DNA from: Perkinsus marinus ATCC 50983
Taxonomy: Eukaryota > Perkinsozoa > Perkinsida > Perkinsidae
Reading direction: 5' to 3'
Assembly (NCBI RefSeq): GCF_000006405.1
Contig: NW_003200744.1
Location: forward strand, 156,154-178,196
DNA length: 22,043 bases
Part shown: piece after piece, positions 1 to 9,259 of the stretch
Numbering within the stretch: position 1 is the first letter of the stretch
Layout of the letters: each line of letters opens with the position of its first letter
The notes under the pieces: model-generated
Told to the model about the DNA's origin: nothing
Databases searched by the model: none
The model's input: the letters and a program-made list of their open reading frames with translations, nothing else
Program-made: the position numbers and the translations under genes

Positions 1-203
1 ACTGAGCTCAGGAGTTTCACGACCGTGATATGAAAAACATATTTCAAGACTACTGCATAGTGCGAATTTCGCGTTTTTCACCACCGAGTTTTACGCCACT
101 TCACGTAAAACGGGTGAAACTCCATTATACAACTTCACATGCAAATCCGGGGAGAAACCAATGAAAATTTCCCGAATTTTCCCCGAAATTTTCAGATGTT
201 CCC
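1..203 (-). mobile_element. Family B MITE copy, left-truncated and split by a family A insertion
   Basis: Bases 1-10 match the CTGAGCTCAG stretch of the family B repeat and bases 124-203 match its A/T-rich right half (aaaatttcccgaatttt, ccccgaaattttcag). The family A element at 11-123 sits between them, so A inserted into B, or the two recombined through the GGAGTTTC string that both carry. The window edge hides the left end. The copy lies just downstream of the stop of the minus-strand gene ending at 219. Confidence 0.6.
11..123 (+). mobile_element. Family A palindromic MITE, copy 1
   Basis: The element starts GGAGTTTCAC and ends GTGAAACTCC, a perfect 10-bp terminal inverted repeat. Inside lies a second inverted repeat (TTTTACG ... 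CGTAAAA around ccacttca) and the shared strings gatatgaaaaacat and cgcgtttttca. It is non-coding. Six relatives occur in the window. A small non-autonomous DNA transposon is the simplest reading; the superfamily cannot be named because no clear target-site duplication is visible. Confidence 0.75.
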
Positions 204-218
204 TACACGTCGTTCCAG

Positions 219-1263
219 TCAAAGGGGTAGAGCATCGCTCTGATGCTTTCCAAAACGGTGGTCAGCAAAGTCCCACTGCGCTTCCTCGATACGACAGCCA
301 GGCGCTGGTCCAGTAAAAGGCGCTCCAAAACGAAGATGATCGATTCTGCAGGACAGAACTAAGCGGGACAAGACGGGTACTAAGAACCTTACGAGTCGAA
401 AGATGTGCGAAAAGCGGTAGGAAATCCACGTCTCGAGTGAAGCCCAGACAACCGCCTTGCAGCGTCAACAATGGGCCTAGACAAGACATAGTGCACCTCC
501 ACAAGGCTGATAGGCTCACCGAGATTTCCGAGTAGAGATGTTGAAGTCATTGCCGAGGGAAGGTAGGGGTACACGACTGGGAGGGAATTTACCTACGAAG
601 GGGATGATCCACTTGTCCTCAGGAGTGCTCTCACAGCATGGTAAACCGCCGAGATGAACTCCCTTTGAAGGGTCAATGCTGTTTCAGGCCTAAATGACGA
701 TTCGATGCGGCTCTGCAGAGGACCGGATGGGACTTACTCGAATCGTCGTAGAGCTTCCGAACGATCCTGGGAGATTTTGAAGAGCTTTCCGAGGAGGTTC
801 CGATGAGCTGTCAAACACGGCAAAGTTGTAAAGAAGCCAATAGCGATGGGGGTGTAACTAACGAGAAGTAGGGTGAATTCCACTACTAAACTGAGTTACA
901 ATTTTGTGTCGTATGCGTCTAGGTAGAGACTCTTTGCGTCCAGAGGCTCATAGCCCAGTATTGCAGTTACGTAGAACATACTGTAACCAAGGTCCACCAA
1001 AACCTAAGAATATAGTGACATCATCGTTTAGGAGGGACCATACAAAGTTGCTGAGCTCGCATGCTGTTTTGTCCTTCTCCAAATCAGTGAGGATTCTCCC
1101 ACCGAGTGGATAAAGCATTCTCGCTATCGCATCTCGAACTTGTTGTGCACTGAAGAAGATGAATAATTTATTTATTTTCATACCGCACCTACTTGAAGTA
1201 GTCTGTGACCTTATCACGTGTCGGTGTAGACTGGACAGGAGGGTAGCTGGCTCGTAGAGTCAT
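219..1263 (-). CDS. Six-exon gene of unknown function (230 aa)
   Basis: I read exons 1263-1193, 1149-982, 857-738, 689-597, 506-393 and 345-219. All five introns are GT-AG (43, 124, 48, 90 and 47 nt) and all are phase 2, which gives one continuous 230-codon frame ending in TGA. The start is the first in-frame ATG, about 70 bp after the stop of the upstream gene; an acceptor-like TTCAG at about 1325 could receive a spliced leader. The middle (about residues 60-100) is hydrophobic and glycine-rich (IFLGFGGPWL, AIGFFTTLPCL), followed by amphipathic helices (LGKLFKISQDRSEALRRF) and a charged C-terminus (EEAQWDFADHRFGKH). It may be membrane-associated. I do not recognise the family. The consistent phases across five introns are the main evidence that it is real. 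Confidence 0.6.
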
Positions 1264-1333
1264 CCTCCAACGATGACTCGTCAGCACATGAATAGCCGCA
1301 GTCTCGCTCTTCGTGCTGTCCCCAGCTGAAGAT

Positions 1334-2107
1334 CTACTCCGATTCAAAGAGGTATCTTGAGGTCCAAGATGGTAAGATACAGAATAGGCCCAATTTCGTA
1401 CCAAGACCCCCCTCGTCATCTTTCTCTTTAGTCTCCTTATTAGTCTTTGGAGCTGCCCTTCGAAATGTACTGCGGACCGCCGCACTGAAATCACCATTTC
1501 CACCGAGCACGAAAATTATATATTCTACACAAAGGAGTCAATTGCTTTGCTGCCGCTCCCAACAGCGTCGTCTTCTCCAGAGGCGTCCTGAAAATTGAAA
1601 GTTTAGGGAATTTGGACACCAGTATAAACGTGGATATTCGTACTTGACAACTGAGCATGATGAACACAGTGTTGGAATATGATTTCGCTTTCCTCAGCCG
1701 AGTTCACATGTTACCCTAATAGTTTCACAATAGTTTGTATGTAATAGTATTACGGAAGTTTACATACAAATTTTTGTTTAGAAATCAACCATAACTTCCC
1801 CAAATTTTCATATTCCTCACTGAGGCCCTACCGGTAGAGGTGAGCCCGAGAGCGGATGTAGATGGCCATCAGATGTATCCAAGCCCACTATAAAGACTCT
1901 CGATACGAACTCATAAGGTCTGGCCACGGTATGCTTGGGCTGAGCTGGTGATGCTGCCTCCTCTTGATTGTCGAGCAGTGACGCTGAGGACATCAGTTGA
2001 GACGCATTCGAAAGTACAAAGGAAACCTGGGAGTGTAGTACAGCATGTACGGAGCTGCTGAGGATAAAGATGATGAGAACCCAAGCGAGCGTTGCGAGGG
2101 ATAGCAT
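1334..2107 (-). CDS. Predicted secreted or membrane protein with signal peptide (161 aa)
   Basis: Exons are 2107-1832, 1587-1529 and 1484-1334. The introns are 244 nt (phase 0, carrying a family B MITE) and 44 nt (phase 2). The product begins MLSLATLAWVLIIFILSSS, a typical cleavable signal peptide or signal anchor, followed by a Ser/Ala-rich stretch, an acidic linker (ASGEDDAVGSG) and a basic tail (FRRAAPKTNKETKEKDD). No family is recognised. The first intron could use GTAGGG at 1831 (chosen because it keeps the frame) or GTGAGG a few bases later. Without splicing the first exon would end nine bases later at TGA, giving a 96-aa protein. The next gene starts only about 70 bp downstream on the same strand. 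Confidence 0.5.
1667..1819 (-). mobile_element. Family B MITE inside an intron
   Basis: It begins CAGTGTTGGAATAT and continues through cctcagccgag, agtttacatacaaat and cccaaattttcatat, the usual order of family B, and is cut off at the donor-side end of the intron. It accounts for most of the 244-nt first intron of the gene at 2107-1334. Confidence 0.65.
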
Positions 2108-2200
2108 TGTGGTGATCTCACTTTCGCACAAGTAGCCTTCGGAACAGCAGGGTGAATGTAAAACAGTAGAACACTTTAAACTCGACACCATTTGATACAA

Positions 2201-2307
2201 TGAAGTTTCACCAGTTTTACGTGAAGCGGCGTAATACTCTGTGAAGAACCGGCGTGAAATATGTTTTTCACTAGTGCTTTTTCATATCCCTTGGGTGGTG
2301 AAACTCC
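2201..2307 (-). mobile_element. Family A MITE, copy 2 (inverted)
   Basis: It reads tgaagtttcaccagttttac to gggtggtgaaactcca, the reverse orientation of copy 1, with the internal tatgtttttcactagtg string. It lies about 95 bp upstream of the signal-peptide gene, where it could affect transcription or leader addition. The rest of the 2108-2546 spacer shows no gene. Confidence 0.7.
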
Positions 2308-2546
2308 AATAACATAGATCACGATACGGTGTGGGTACTATCCGGCCAGCAAACTCAGGGAGGATTATAAAATATCGGAAAACTTCAACATTTTGAATGA
2401 CAACTAACTATCGTGTATATATGCTCCTCGACTCCTCAGAGGGCTGCAATCACGACACGAATAGCAATACGAAGAATGCCTATAGCAGTAGCAATAAGAT
2501 CTTCCTCCACTAACGACCGCTACTACTACATGCTTCCACCTCACAT

Positions 2547-3273
2547 TTAACCCTCATACGTTAGTGATATTCCAGCCCAGCCCAGCAGGTAAGGAACATC
2601 ATTAGGATCGAATCTGTCCGGAACTTGCTGGAGCTCAACCACCAGAACCTCTAGTTTGAAAGGCGAGGACATGGCTGACATTTACGATGAAAGTCTCTAC
2701 CGTGGATTGGTGTCCGAGGCCCGTTACGCTGTTGCCTCGGTTGGGATAATGATCTGCGACCCTAAGTGTTCGAGCCTCAGATTTCCCATTTCGCTAGGCT
2801 CGCTGCATTGTGTCACGAGTATCGTGTGCATCATGTCAGCTGAGCCACCTTCTACCACAGAGGCAAACAAACGCTCATTAGAGAGACTTCCTCTTGGCAC
2901 TCAAAACTAACAAGGGAATCCAACAACACTTCATAGAGTTGCAAAAATCACATCGCGACAGATCATAATCAGCAATCATCTCAAGAAGTTCAGCACAGGA
3001 ACCCCGCCACTAACAGGGTGATTTGAAAATCCCAACGACCGAAATGCAAGATCTGGATTTTACAATGAAAGAAATTCCACTACTCGAATACGAGGTAAAC
3101 GAATCGCCTCGCTAGCAGCCGCCAGAAGATTTTATCGCAGCTGATATGACAGTATTAGGAACTAAATAGCTAGTAGAGCAGCACTTCACCATTTATGTGG
3201 AGTAGGAAGTACACCAGATTACCTTAAAACGGTAAACTGATTAATCACTCACAATTGCAATAACGATGATCAT
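2547..3273 (-). CDS. Diverged member of the FADE-motif gene array (about 89 aa), possibly degenerate
   Basis: Proposed exons are 3273-3253 (MIIVIAI followed by a strong GTGAGT donor in phase 0), 3009-2908, 2793-2728 and 2627-2547. The third exon carries RNGKSEARTLRVADHYP, which resembles the core exon of the neighbours (RNG, then a V/F-A-D step). The last exon ends PYLLGWAGISLTYEG and a stop. The hydrophobic 7-residue first exon with a phase-0 intron matches the first exons proposed for two neighbours. The donor GTTTTG after exon 2 is weak, and the phase before the core exon differs from the neighbours, so this may be a decaying copy. Another frame in the same region also stays open for about 37 residues. 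Confidence 0.3.
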
Positions 3274-3295
3274 AAAAGACCACTTACCCCTACAA

Positions 3296-3420
3296 TGGAG
3301 TTTCACGACCGTGATATGAAAAACACTAGCGAAAAACATATTTCACGACTATTGCAAGGCGCGAATATCGCGTTTTTCACGGAGGTTTATGCCACTTCAC
3401 GTAAAACGGGTGAAACTCCA
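3296..3420 (+). mobile_element. Family A MITE, copy 3
   Basis: It runs TGGAGTTTCACGACCGTGAT to GGGTGAAACTCCA, with a short internal duplication (gaaaaacactagcgaaaaaca) that makes it longer than the others. It lies in the spacer between two minus-strand genes. Confidence 0.8.
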
Positions 3421-3755
3421 ATGAACAATTATTACAGCTAATATAAGTATTATATGAACAATACCCTATTATGAACTATCACTAATGGACGACTCCCTGG
3501 TCCAGCATAGTGCGAACAGCTGGGCTCAAACATAGGAGAATCAAATGCCTAAGCAGCAGTAGGAGGGCATTCAAAATTCACTTATGAATAACGGTAAATA
3601 ATTATGCATTGTGTTTACATTATTACCATTATTGCAAGAACATGATAATGAATGATATTCCCTGATACTCTCAAAATGCTCTCCAAGCCGCTTGAACTTA
3701 TATACGACACCAGGCACAGCTAGGCGCAAGCTCCAGTGAGAGTTCCCGTCCTGGA
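3421..3755. other. A/T-rich spacer, nothing recognised
   Basis: About 335 bp between the family A copy and the stop of the next minus-strand gene. It is A/T-rich with many stops in all frames. I see no repeat or RNA gene in it; it probably holds 3' and 5' non-coding sequence of the flanking genes. Confidence 0.4.
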
Positions 3756-4465
3756 CTAGAGGGAGTCGCCGTGATTAGGGAAACATTCTGTGGCGCGTCT
3801 CGTCATGAAAGCGACAGAGCCGCCAGCTGTGTGGTTGAATGCTCCATTGTGCTTCTAAGAACAACTAACATCCATACAATTAGAAAATTTTTCACAAAAA
3901 GAAATTAAATTTTTTTGAAATCGTCGTTAACAAATTTCCTACACTTCATTTTCAGCCGATCAATATGCTATACCATTTGCAGTAGTTCCCATTCCCCCTC
4001 GAATAAGTGAGCCCAATAGTGATCACCTTGAAGCTCTCCGCATGCCGAATATACGACAGCTTTCTATCCTCTCCAGAAACCTCATCAGCAACGCGTATAC
4101 AGTGTGTAGTCATGCTTGCCACACTATCGTGATCATACTCTTCTACCGAAAAAGCTGAGGAGATCCACTACTAGGAAACACTGAGTGTCAACAAACTCAC
4201 ATGTATCGCAATTACCGCCACTCTGGGACCTGTTCGCTCGGGTGCTGGTGCTAGCGGAAACATTAATATATAAGAAATAACTCCATCGAAATTAATTTCC
4301 CCTTGTGAAACCAAACACATTGTCGTGTAGGAGACCCTAGGAAAATTGGGCAAACCAGTTTTCCACAAATCGTATGAGGTCGCCGAAAATAATATTCCTC
4401 TACAATACTCGTTCTATAAATACATGATAACGAATAAAAAAATGTCCAACGACAAACTGTGGCAT
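3756..4465 (-). CDS. FADE-motif array gene, member with V-A-D-E-V-S-G core (5' end unresolved)
   Basis: Three exons are well supported: one ending at 4201 (Ser/Thr-rich, STSTRANRSQSGGNCDT), the core exon 4154-4027 (42 codons) and the last exon 3854-3756 (32 codons, KHNGAFNHTAGGSVAF). Introns are 46 nt (phase 1) and 172 nt (phase 0), the same phases as the neighbours. The core exon reads TTHCIRVADEVSGEDRKLSY and ends HAESFK at the donor, against ADEVPG and VESFK in the next gene. The 5' end is uncertain: an ATG at 4465 (MPQFVVGHFFIRYH) would suit the hydrophobic first exon seen in neighbours, but I could not find a clean connection to the 4201 exon. Function unknown. Confidence 0.5.
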
Positions 4466-4580
4466 TCTATGTCGAATGCTGTTTTCATACCATCCCTCCT
4501 CGAACGAGTACAACAATAGAGGAAAGGGCTGTATTGAAATTCAGTGCTAGTGGAATGTTATAGACGATGAAGAGCCTCGT

Positions 4581-5696
4581 CTACGAGCAGATATAAAACT
4601 TTATATTCAGTGGCTTCGACTCCGAATCCGTAAGAGATGTGCGCGAACACACCGGTACGTTAGAAGGCTCCACATTGCCATTGACACGCTGACTGTCCTG
4701 CGAGTACGTGTTATTGCTGACCCTATTATGATCCTGAACAGTCACGCGGATGAGAAAAAACAATTCGAAAAAATTCATGCCATCACATATTTTGTGCCGC
4801 GATTTTACCGAAAAATTTCCGAAATTTCCGGAAACTCGGAAATGCTCGAAAATTAGCCTATGAAAATCGCTACTACATATACTGTGATTTTTCAGTTGCG
4901 ACGAATTCACACAAAATCTTCATAGTTGAATCCAAGTGCTGATGACGTCTCACCTTGAAGCTCTCAACATTGACAGTGAAGACCAGTGATTCCCGATTGG
5001 CCCCTGGGACCTCATCCGCAAAACACAACGAATGACTCTTCGACTTCGACATTATAACGCAGCCTGAAAACAACATCGTCAAAAGACGAATTCCCCAATA
5101 ATTTCAAAATTCTTACCAAACCTGTCTCTTCGTATCCCATCAGATTCGCCCTCAGTTACTTTCCCCTTCACCGACGCCGACGCGCAGCCCTGCTGTTCAA
5201 CATCGACCTTGTCCATAGGAAAGGGACAAGGAGACTACACATCGACCATTCCAACACTTTCAAATTATGACAGTTCGAAAGTCAACGCTGAGTAATATCA
5301 AAATTATAACAATGTGAATCGATTGACACCAACGTTTTAGAAACGTTCCGTAGTCCGTGGTGATAATGTCGAATTGGAGAAAACCATCTCGAGAATTCAA
5401 CTGTTCGGTTCGCACTGTATACCACCCTCAAGTGAACACAACAGAAATTGTAACCAGTGGCACCGCAACCTGCGCATCAGCCACGAGTGTACTATAACCA
5501 GCAACAAGAGCAGCATTATATAAGGAACTTGAAACTAGTTGGCATTCCTGGTTTATTACTACGTCGAAAATCCTATTCAACTGAATGATAGACAAAGATG
5601 ACAAAAGCACTAATAATAGACAGAGATGCACTACGGCGTAGACTACGTATGAGCCGCCACGGATGCGCGGGTTACATATAATTCGAATAGTAGCAT
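4581..5696 (-). CDS. FADE-motif array gene with KSHSLCFADEVPG core
   Basis: Firm exons are 5234-5117 (contains MDKVDVEQQG), 5063-4954 (core) and 4733-4581 (50 aa plus stop). Introns are 53 nt (phase 1) and 220 nt (phase 0). The core reads SKSKSHSLCFADEVPGANRE and ends NVESFK. The last exon is polar, with Asn/Ser-rich sequence (NRVSNNTYSQDSQRVNG). Upstream, an ATG at 5696 (MLLFELY, then GTAACC) followed by a phase-0 acceptor at 5581 would add a hydrophobic leader as in the neighbour. If that leader is wrong, translation can begin at MDKVDVEQ (5216). The c-type neighbour stops only 114 bp upstream of 5696. Function unknown; the K/R..x-F pattern of the core resembles PP1-docking RVxF sites, which is only an analogy. 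Confidence 0.5.
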
Positions 5697-5809
5697 TTCG
5701 AGTCCAGCGAAGAATTATATCAATGAATGAGTGCTCCTACTAGAGCGCTACCAGCGATGTTGTATAATGCGTGTAATAACGTCAGGTTTAACGATGGGAA
5801 TAAGACAAT

Positions 5810-7044
5810 CTAATTTTGATACGATTTTGGAATTCTGTTTTTGCGGGTACCCATTGTCCCATTGAGACAGTCTAGGAGAAGTCCCAGTGCAGTAATGCAA
5901 GTCGATCCGCAAGACGACGAACCGATGAGCAACTCATCAGGACGATATGTGGTGGCGTAGGTGAAATCCTGAATGAATACGGAATGTACCAAACAATAAA
6001 ACGATATTTTCCGAAAACCTCCTCAAAAATTTTGATATAGTCCCCTGCACACTGTTAACAAACTGTAGGCTGTGTATTTTCCAGCGAGAGCACGCAGCGA
6101 TCGTCAAGGAGGTTCTACCACTATAAGAGCACTCACGTTCACAAATCCTAGAGAAACTAGCGTTGAACATTCTTACCTTCACACTTGGTACAAAACATAC
6201 TTCTTCCAGAGAAATCTGTGAGCCGGGACATTGATCAGGGAACCTCACATGCCTGGCAGTATCACCACTCGGAGACATATCTAGCAAAAAAGTCTCATCC
6301 GATTTTCTGTGGAAACTTACTTTCATCGGACGAGTCGAGAAAGAGACTATCTAGTGTCGATGTTGATGCCAAGCTGTGGTATTTAAGACTATCCTCACAC
6401 ACTGAGTTATCATCATCAGGATGTTTCAAAATTCCACTACGTGGAAATGCCTTCTCAGATTTACGGGTGACAAGCGGATCTTTCATAATGTTTAGATACA
6501 AACGAACTGCATAGAATTGATCAATTAGCCATAAGAGCGTAAAACAAATCGGTAACCTCAACTAAAGTCAAACACTACTACATAACAAGCATGGACTCAT
6601 ATCAGCACACACACAAACACACTGTCCCTCCAAAAACCGTTTCCAATTATAACTCAACAACATCTACTTCTATCCGATATCCACGTGGTCACAAGAGTAG
6701 ACGGAAGATAGCTCGAAACTGGCAAAAATACGCCACTAGAAACGAGCACACCACTCAGGAACGACAAAGTAAAACTAACAAGTATAACATCAAACACATT
6801 CACTAGTACAACAGTGACAACGAACAAACCAGCGGCGAGCTCGGACAACCATCGCTCACTGGAAGATCGATCTCACAATAAAATGACAACATATGATCAG
6901 AGTTGAAGAACGTTGGTAATCACCTCGTTAAACCAGATGTTATGTTGTCGCATATCCCTCAAACCGGGGAACGACACAGGAGGTATATGTGGACCACGAT
7001 GGGTACTACTGCTGACTTACATACAGGAACAGCATCGGATACAT
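5810..7044 (-). CDS. FADE-motif array gene with RHVRFPDQCPG core (175 aa)
   Basis: Exons are 7044-7021 (MYPMLFLY), 6561-6321, 6280-6177 (core) and 5968-5810. Introns are 459 nt (phase 0), 40 nt (phase 1) and 208 nt (phase 0). Exons 1-2 join to a hydrophobic leader (LRLPICFTLLWLIDQFYAVR), then SGILKHPDDD and an acidic Ser-rich end (DSLFLDSSDE). The core GDTARHVRFPDQCPGSQIS ends VPSVK at a GTAAGA donor. The last exon (52 aa) has DELLIGSSSCGSTC and a basic end. The 40-nt intron could alternatively end at a CAG 26 bases earlier, but only the choice given keeps the phase shared with the neighbours. The long first intron is the weakest part. GILK plus RVxF-like strings occur together in some PP1 regulators; function here is unknown. 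Confidence 0.5.
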
Positions 7045-7175
7045 CACTGACAATAGCTTGTGAAGCGGGCTCGAACGAGCTATACGCTTGGGACTCGTCT
7101 TACGAAAATACACTAATAAGTATCACAGGTGTATTGGTATAAAAGGAGACGGGAGAGCGACGCTCCACATGGAGA

Positions 7176-7675
7176 CTACATCAACCGTAACTAGGAAAAG
7201 AAGAAAACTTTTTTTGGTATGATTTTGATCATTAATACACAATGCGATGAGTGATCACATTGACCACGTTGACTAATACGATGTAACATACATACACTCA
7301 CCCACGCCTTATCAACCATCAAGAGCACTTCAGGGGGGCCTATAGGTCGCAGTGAAACACCACCACGAGGAACAGCAGCATTATGTTTGCTACTGCCCTC
7401 CATACAGAAACAGATAGAACAGTTATTGTTACTCGGATAAGTACAGAAACAAGCTAAACCCAAAGAAACATGGGGAACTCTGAATGCGAGACCTATTGAG
7501 TAACAGAGGTCGCTAATCTCAAATGACGCTATGAATGGCGACCACCGTGGACCCCGAGTGGCTACTAGAAATTCCTAAGGAACTGGTCTCGTGGGACAAG
7601 AGGAAGTTCAGAGGTAATATTCAAGAGGCAACTCTCACAATACAGAGAACGATAAATACTCAGTAGCTTGTCCAT
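7176..7675 (-). CDS. Small cysteine-rich gene with the array's intron layout (67 aa)
   Basis: Exons are 7675-7639 (MDKLLSIYRSLY), 7453-7302 and 7190-7176. Introns are 185 nt (phase 1) and 111 nt (phase 0, ending in an excellent pyrimidine tract TTTTCTTCTTTTCCTAG). The second exon opens with five cysteines in 16 residues (CFCTYPSNNNCSICFC) and continues SKHNAAVPRGGVSLRP. Intron phases match the FADE-motif neighbours, but the FADE string itself is absent. It could be a short diverged member or an independent peptide gene. The small size limits confidence. Confidence 0.4.
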
Positions 7676-7933
7676 CGGAGAAGAAACACTGCCGCAAGAG
7701 CAACAGTTAAATACAACAACTAAACTATACTGATGAAAGTGGTGGACTTCGAGTATGAAAACACACGATCGGCCACCCCAGTGAACAACTTGATGAAAGA
7801 GTAGTTGAATGATGAAAGGCAGCGTCTAACATCGTGAATCTGCAGCTGAGAGCTATTATCTCAGTGCGGGTTGAATACGTCCATCAAAGGAACTACGTCT
7901 TCATAAAAAATGCGGTGTGTTGATGGACTCAAC

Positions 7934-8894
7934 TTACATATAATACGACTCAGACCGCAAAGCCGCAAAGTCCTCCTCCATGGGGTCACTCGCGGAGAAG
8001 AGGAGGTGGAGGAACTCCTTGAAACCGCCCATACAGCTCTGACGCTTCTCGGGGTATTCCGTGTCACGAGGCTCGAAGCTGAGAGAGCGATTCAATTCCT
8101 AAAATAAAAACAAACAGGTGCCAATGGTCAACGACAAGGAGCTACACACTTTATAGCACTCAACAGGAATCACCGTCTCCAGCGACTGGGGACTCCCATA
8201 ATCATCAGGGATCTCATCAGCGAAGGAGATACTGTGGTCTTTGGAATGAGCAATAATTTCATTACCTGAGGAAACACACCATATCAATCCAGACGCTGTA
8301 TGAGAGAGAATCGACTCGAGTATCAGCTCCTCGAATGGAAACTGAATTATACACGGCTAACATGGTAGAATATACGAACTATAGGTGAAAAAACGCGATT
8401 GGAGTATGCTGAACTACGTGTCCTCTATAGGAAGAGGATCCAACCGTTACCCATGGAGATCTTACCGTTTCTATCCGATCGAACCGAGCGTGGCGAACTC
8501 AGCGAGTCAGCAGTATCCACTGACGACCCACGAGGCGCTAGAGTCGGACGAGGGGAAGACAGTGACAACAGGAAACCGAATCCGGAGATCTGTCCATTGT
8601 CATTTAGAGGGATATTTAGTTGGAGAATTTTTAACAATACTGCAGCACCGCCACCTGTCGAACTCTCAACGAAATGCCAAAAAGAAGTGTCGAAACAACC
8701 GCCACACATCTTCCCTTTTGTGCAACGTTGGAGTACTTTCGGGCGAGCGCTAAATCATTTCGCCATTCCGGAACCTAACTCTTCGGGCTATGTACCTCGT
8801 TCACACCCATGATCGAAATTCCTATAGTGTCAAGCCTATACATAGCATTGACACTTTTCCTTGAAAAAGCCTTTAACACTATAAGTAACCACAT
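7934..8894 (-). CDS. FADE-motif array gene, best-preserved member (167 aa)
   Basis: Exons are 8894-8796, 8589-8466, 8265-8150 and 8098-7934. The last two introns, 200 nt (phase 1) and 51 nt (phase 0), have clear sites; the first, 206 nt (phase 0), starts at a weaker GTACAT. Exon 1 encodes a hydrophobic start (MWLLIVLKAF). Exon 2 is Ser/Pro-rich and ends RSVRSDRN. The core exon reads AHSKDHSISFADEIPDDYG and ends VECYK. The last exon ends EEDFAALRSESYYM and TAA. The total is 504 coding bases with no interruption. An alternative upstream path through a 46-nt intron ending at 8751 is possible, so the N-terminal half is less sure than the two last exons. It is the first minus-strand gene after the strand switch. 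Confidence 0.6.
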
Positions 8895-9259
8895 TAGTGT
8901 TACTCTGCTGTGCTAGCCATGGTGACACAACACATAGTCGTTGCTTGTCTACGATCATGTAAGATGCGATTTTTTGGAAGTCACATATTGTCGACCTGAA
9001 CACCAACTTTCTAGGGTAAATCTGTCTTGAAAATGTTCTCTGATGGATTTAGGAACCCGACGGGGATTATGATATACTAAAGCTGATGGGAATATATGTG
9101 TCGATGACAATACATGTTTGTTTCTATACACTTATACCTCTCAGCGTGTGAAAACTCTCACTCCTGAGCTCAACTGAGGAAACGATGCCGTAGGTAAATT
9201 TTTTTGGTAGTTTCTCGAAATAACGTAGATAAATTTTCAGTTAATCTCAAACCCCTCCG
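8895..9259. promoter_or_regulatory. Divergent strand-switch region
   Basis: About 365 bp between a minus-strand start at 8894 and a plus-strand start at 9260, so transcription should diverge from here. It contains a family B fragment in plus orientation (9088-9185: gtcgatgacaatacatgt to ctcaactgaggaaac). A gataaattttcag acceptor ends at 9240, 19 bp before the plus-strand ATG, and could be a trans-splice site. No TATA-like element stands out. Confidence 0.4.
9088..9185 (+). mobile_element. Family B MITE fragment
   Basis: Matches the middle and right part of family B in plus orientation: tgtcgatgacaatacatgt, tgtttctatacacttatacc and ctcctgagctcaactgagg. It ends short of the CAGTG-type terminus. 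Confidence 0.5.

Noticed and set aside
219-1263. Assignment of the six-exon gene to the Pex11 family
   Set aside because: A few helical strings are reminiscent, but the order and spacing of motifs do not fit, so no name is given.
2656-2910. Plus-strand frame containing MADIYDESLY
   Set aside because: Opposite to the local gene direction and overlapping a minus-strand exon that resembles the array core. I could not exclude it, but the minus-strand reading explains more.
5428-5631. Signal-peptide-like minus-strand frame (HLCLLLVLLSSLSII)
   Set aside because: The start would be GTG, and the hydrophobic run coincides with a pyrimidine tract leading to an acceptor CAG at 5581. Only the part after 5581 is likely coding.
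6654-6848. Very hydrophobic minus-strand frame (LFVVTVVLVNVFDVILV)
   Set aside because: It has no ATG in frame, no splice connection in a matching phase and lies inside the 459-nt intron of the array gene ending at 5810. Thymine-rich intron sequence gives Val/Leu-rich frames by chance.
8399-8812. Plus-strand frame of 137 codons
   Set aside because: It is the mirror of the exon at 8589-8466 and its flanks on the minus strand, which have proper splice sites, phases and paralogues.
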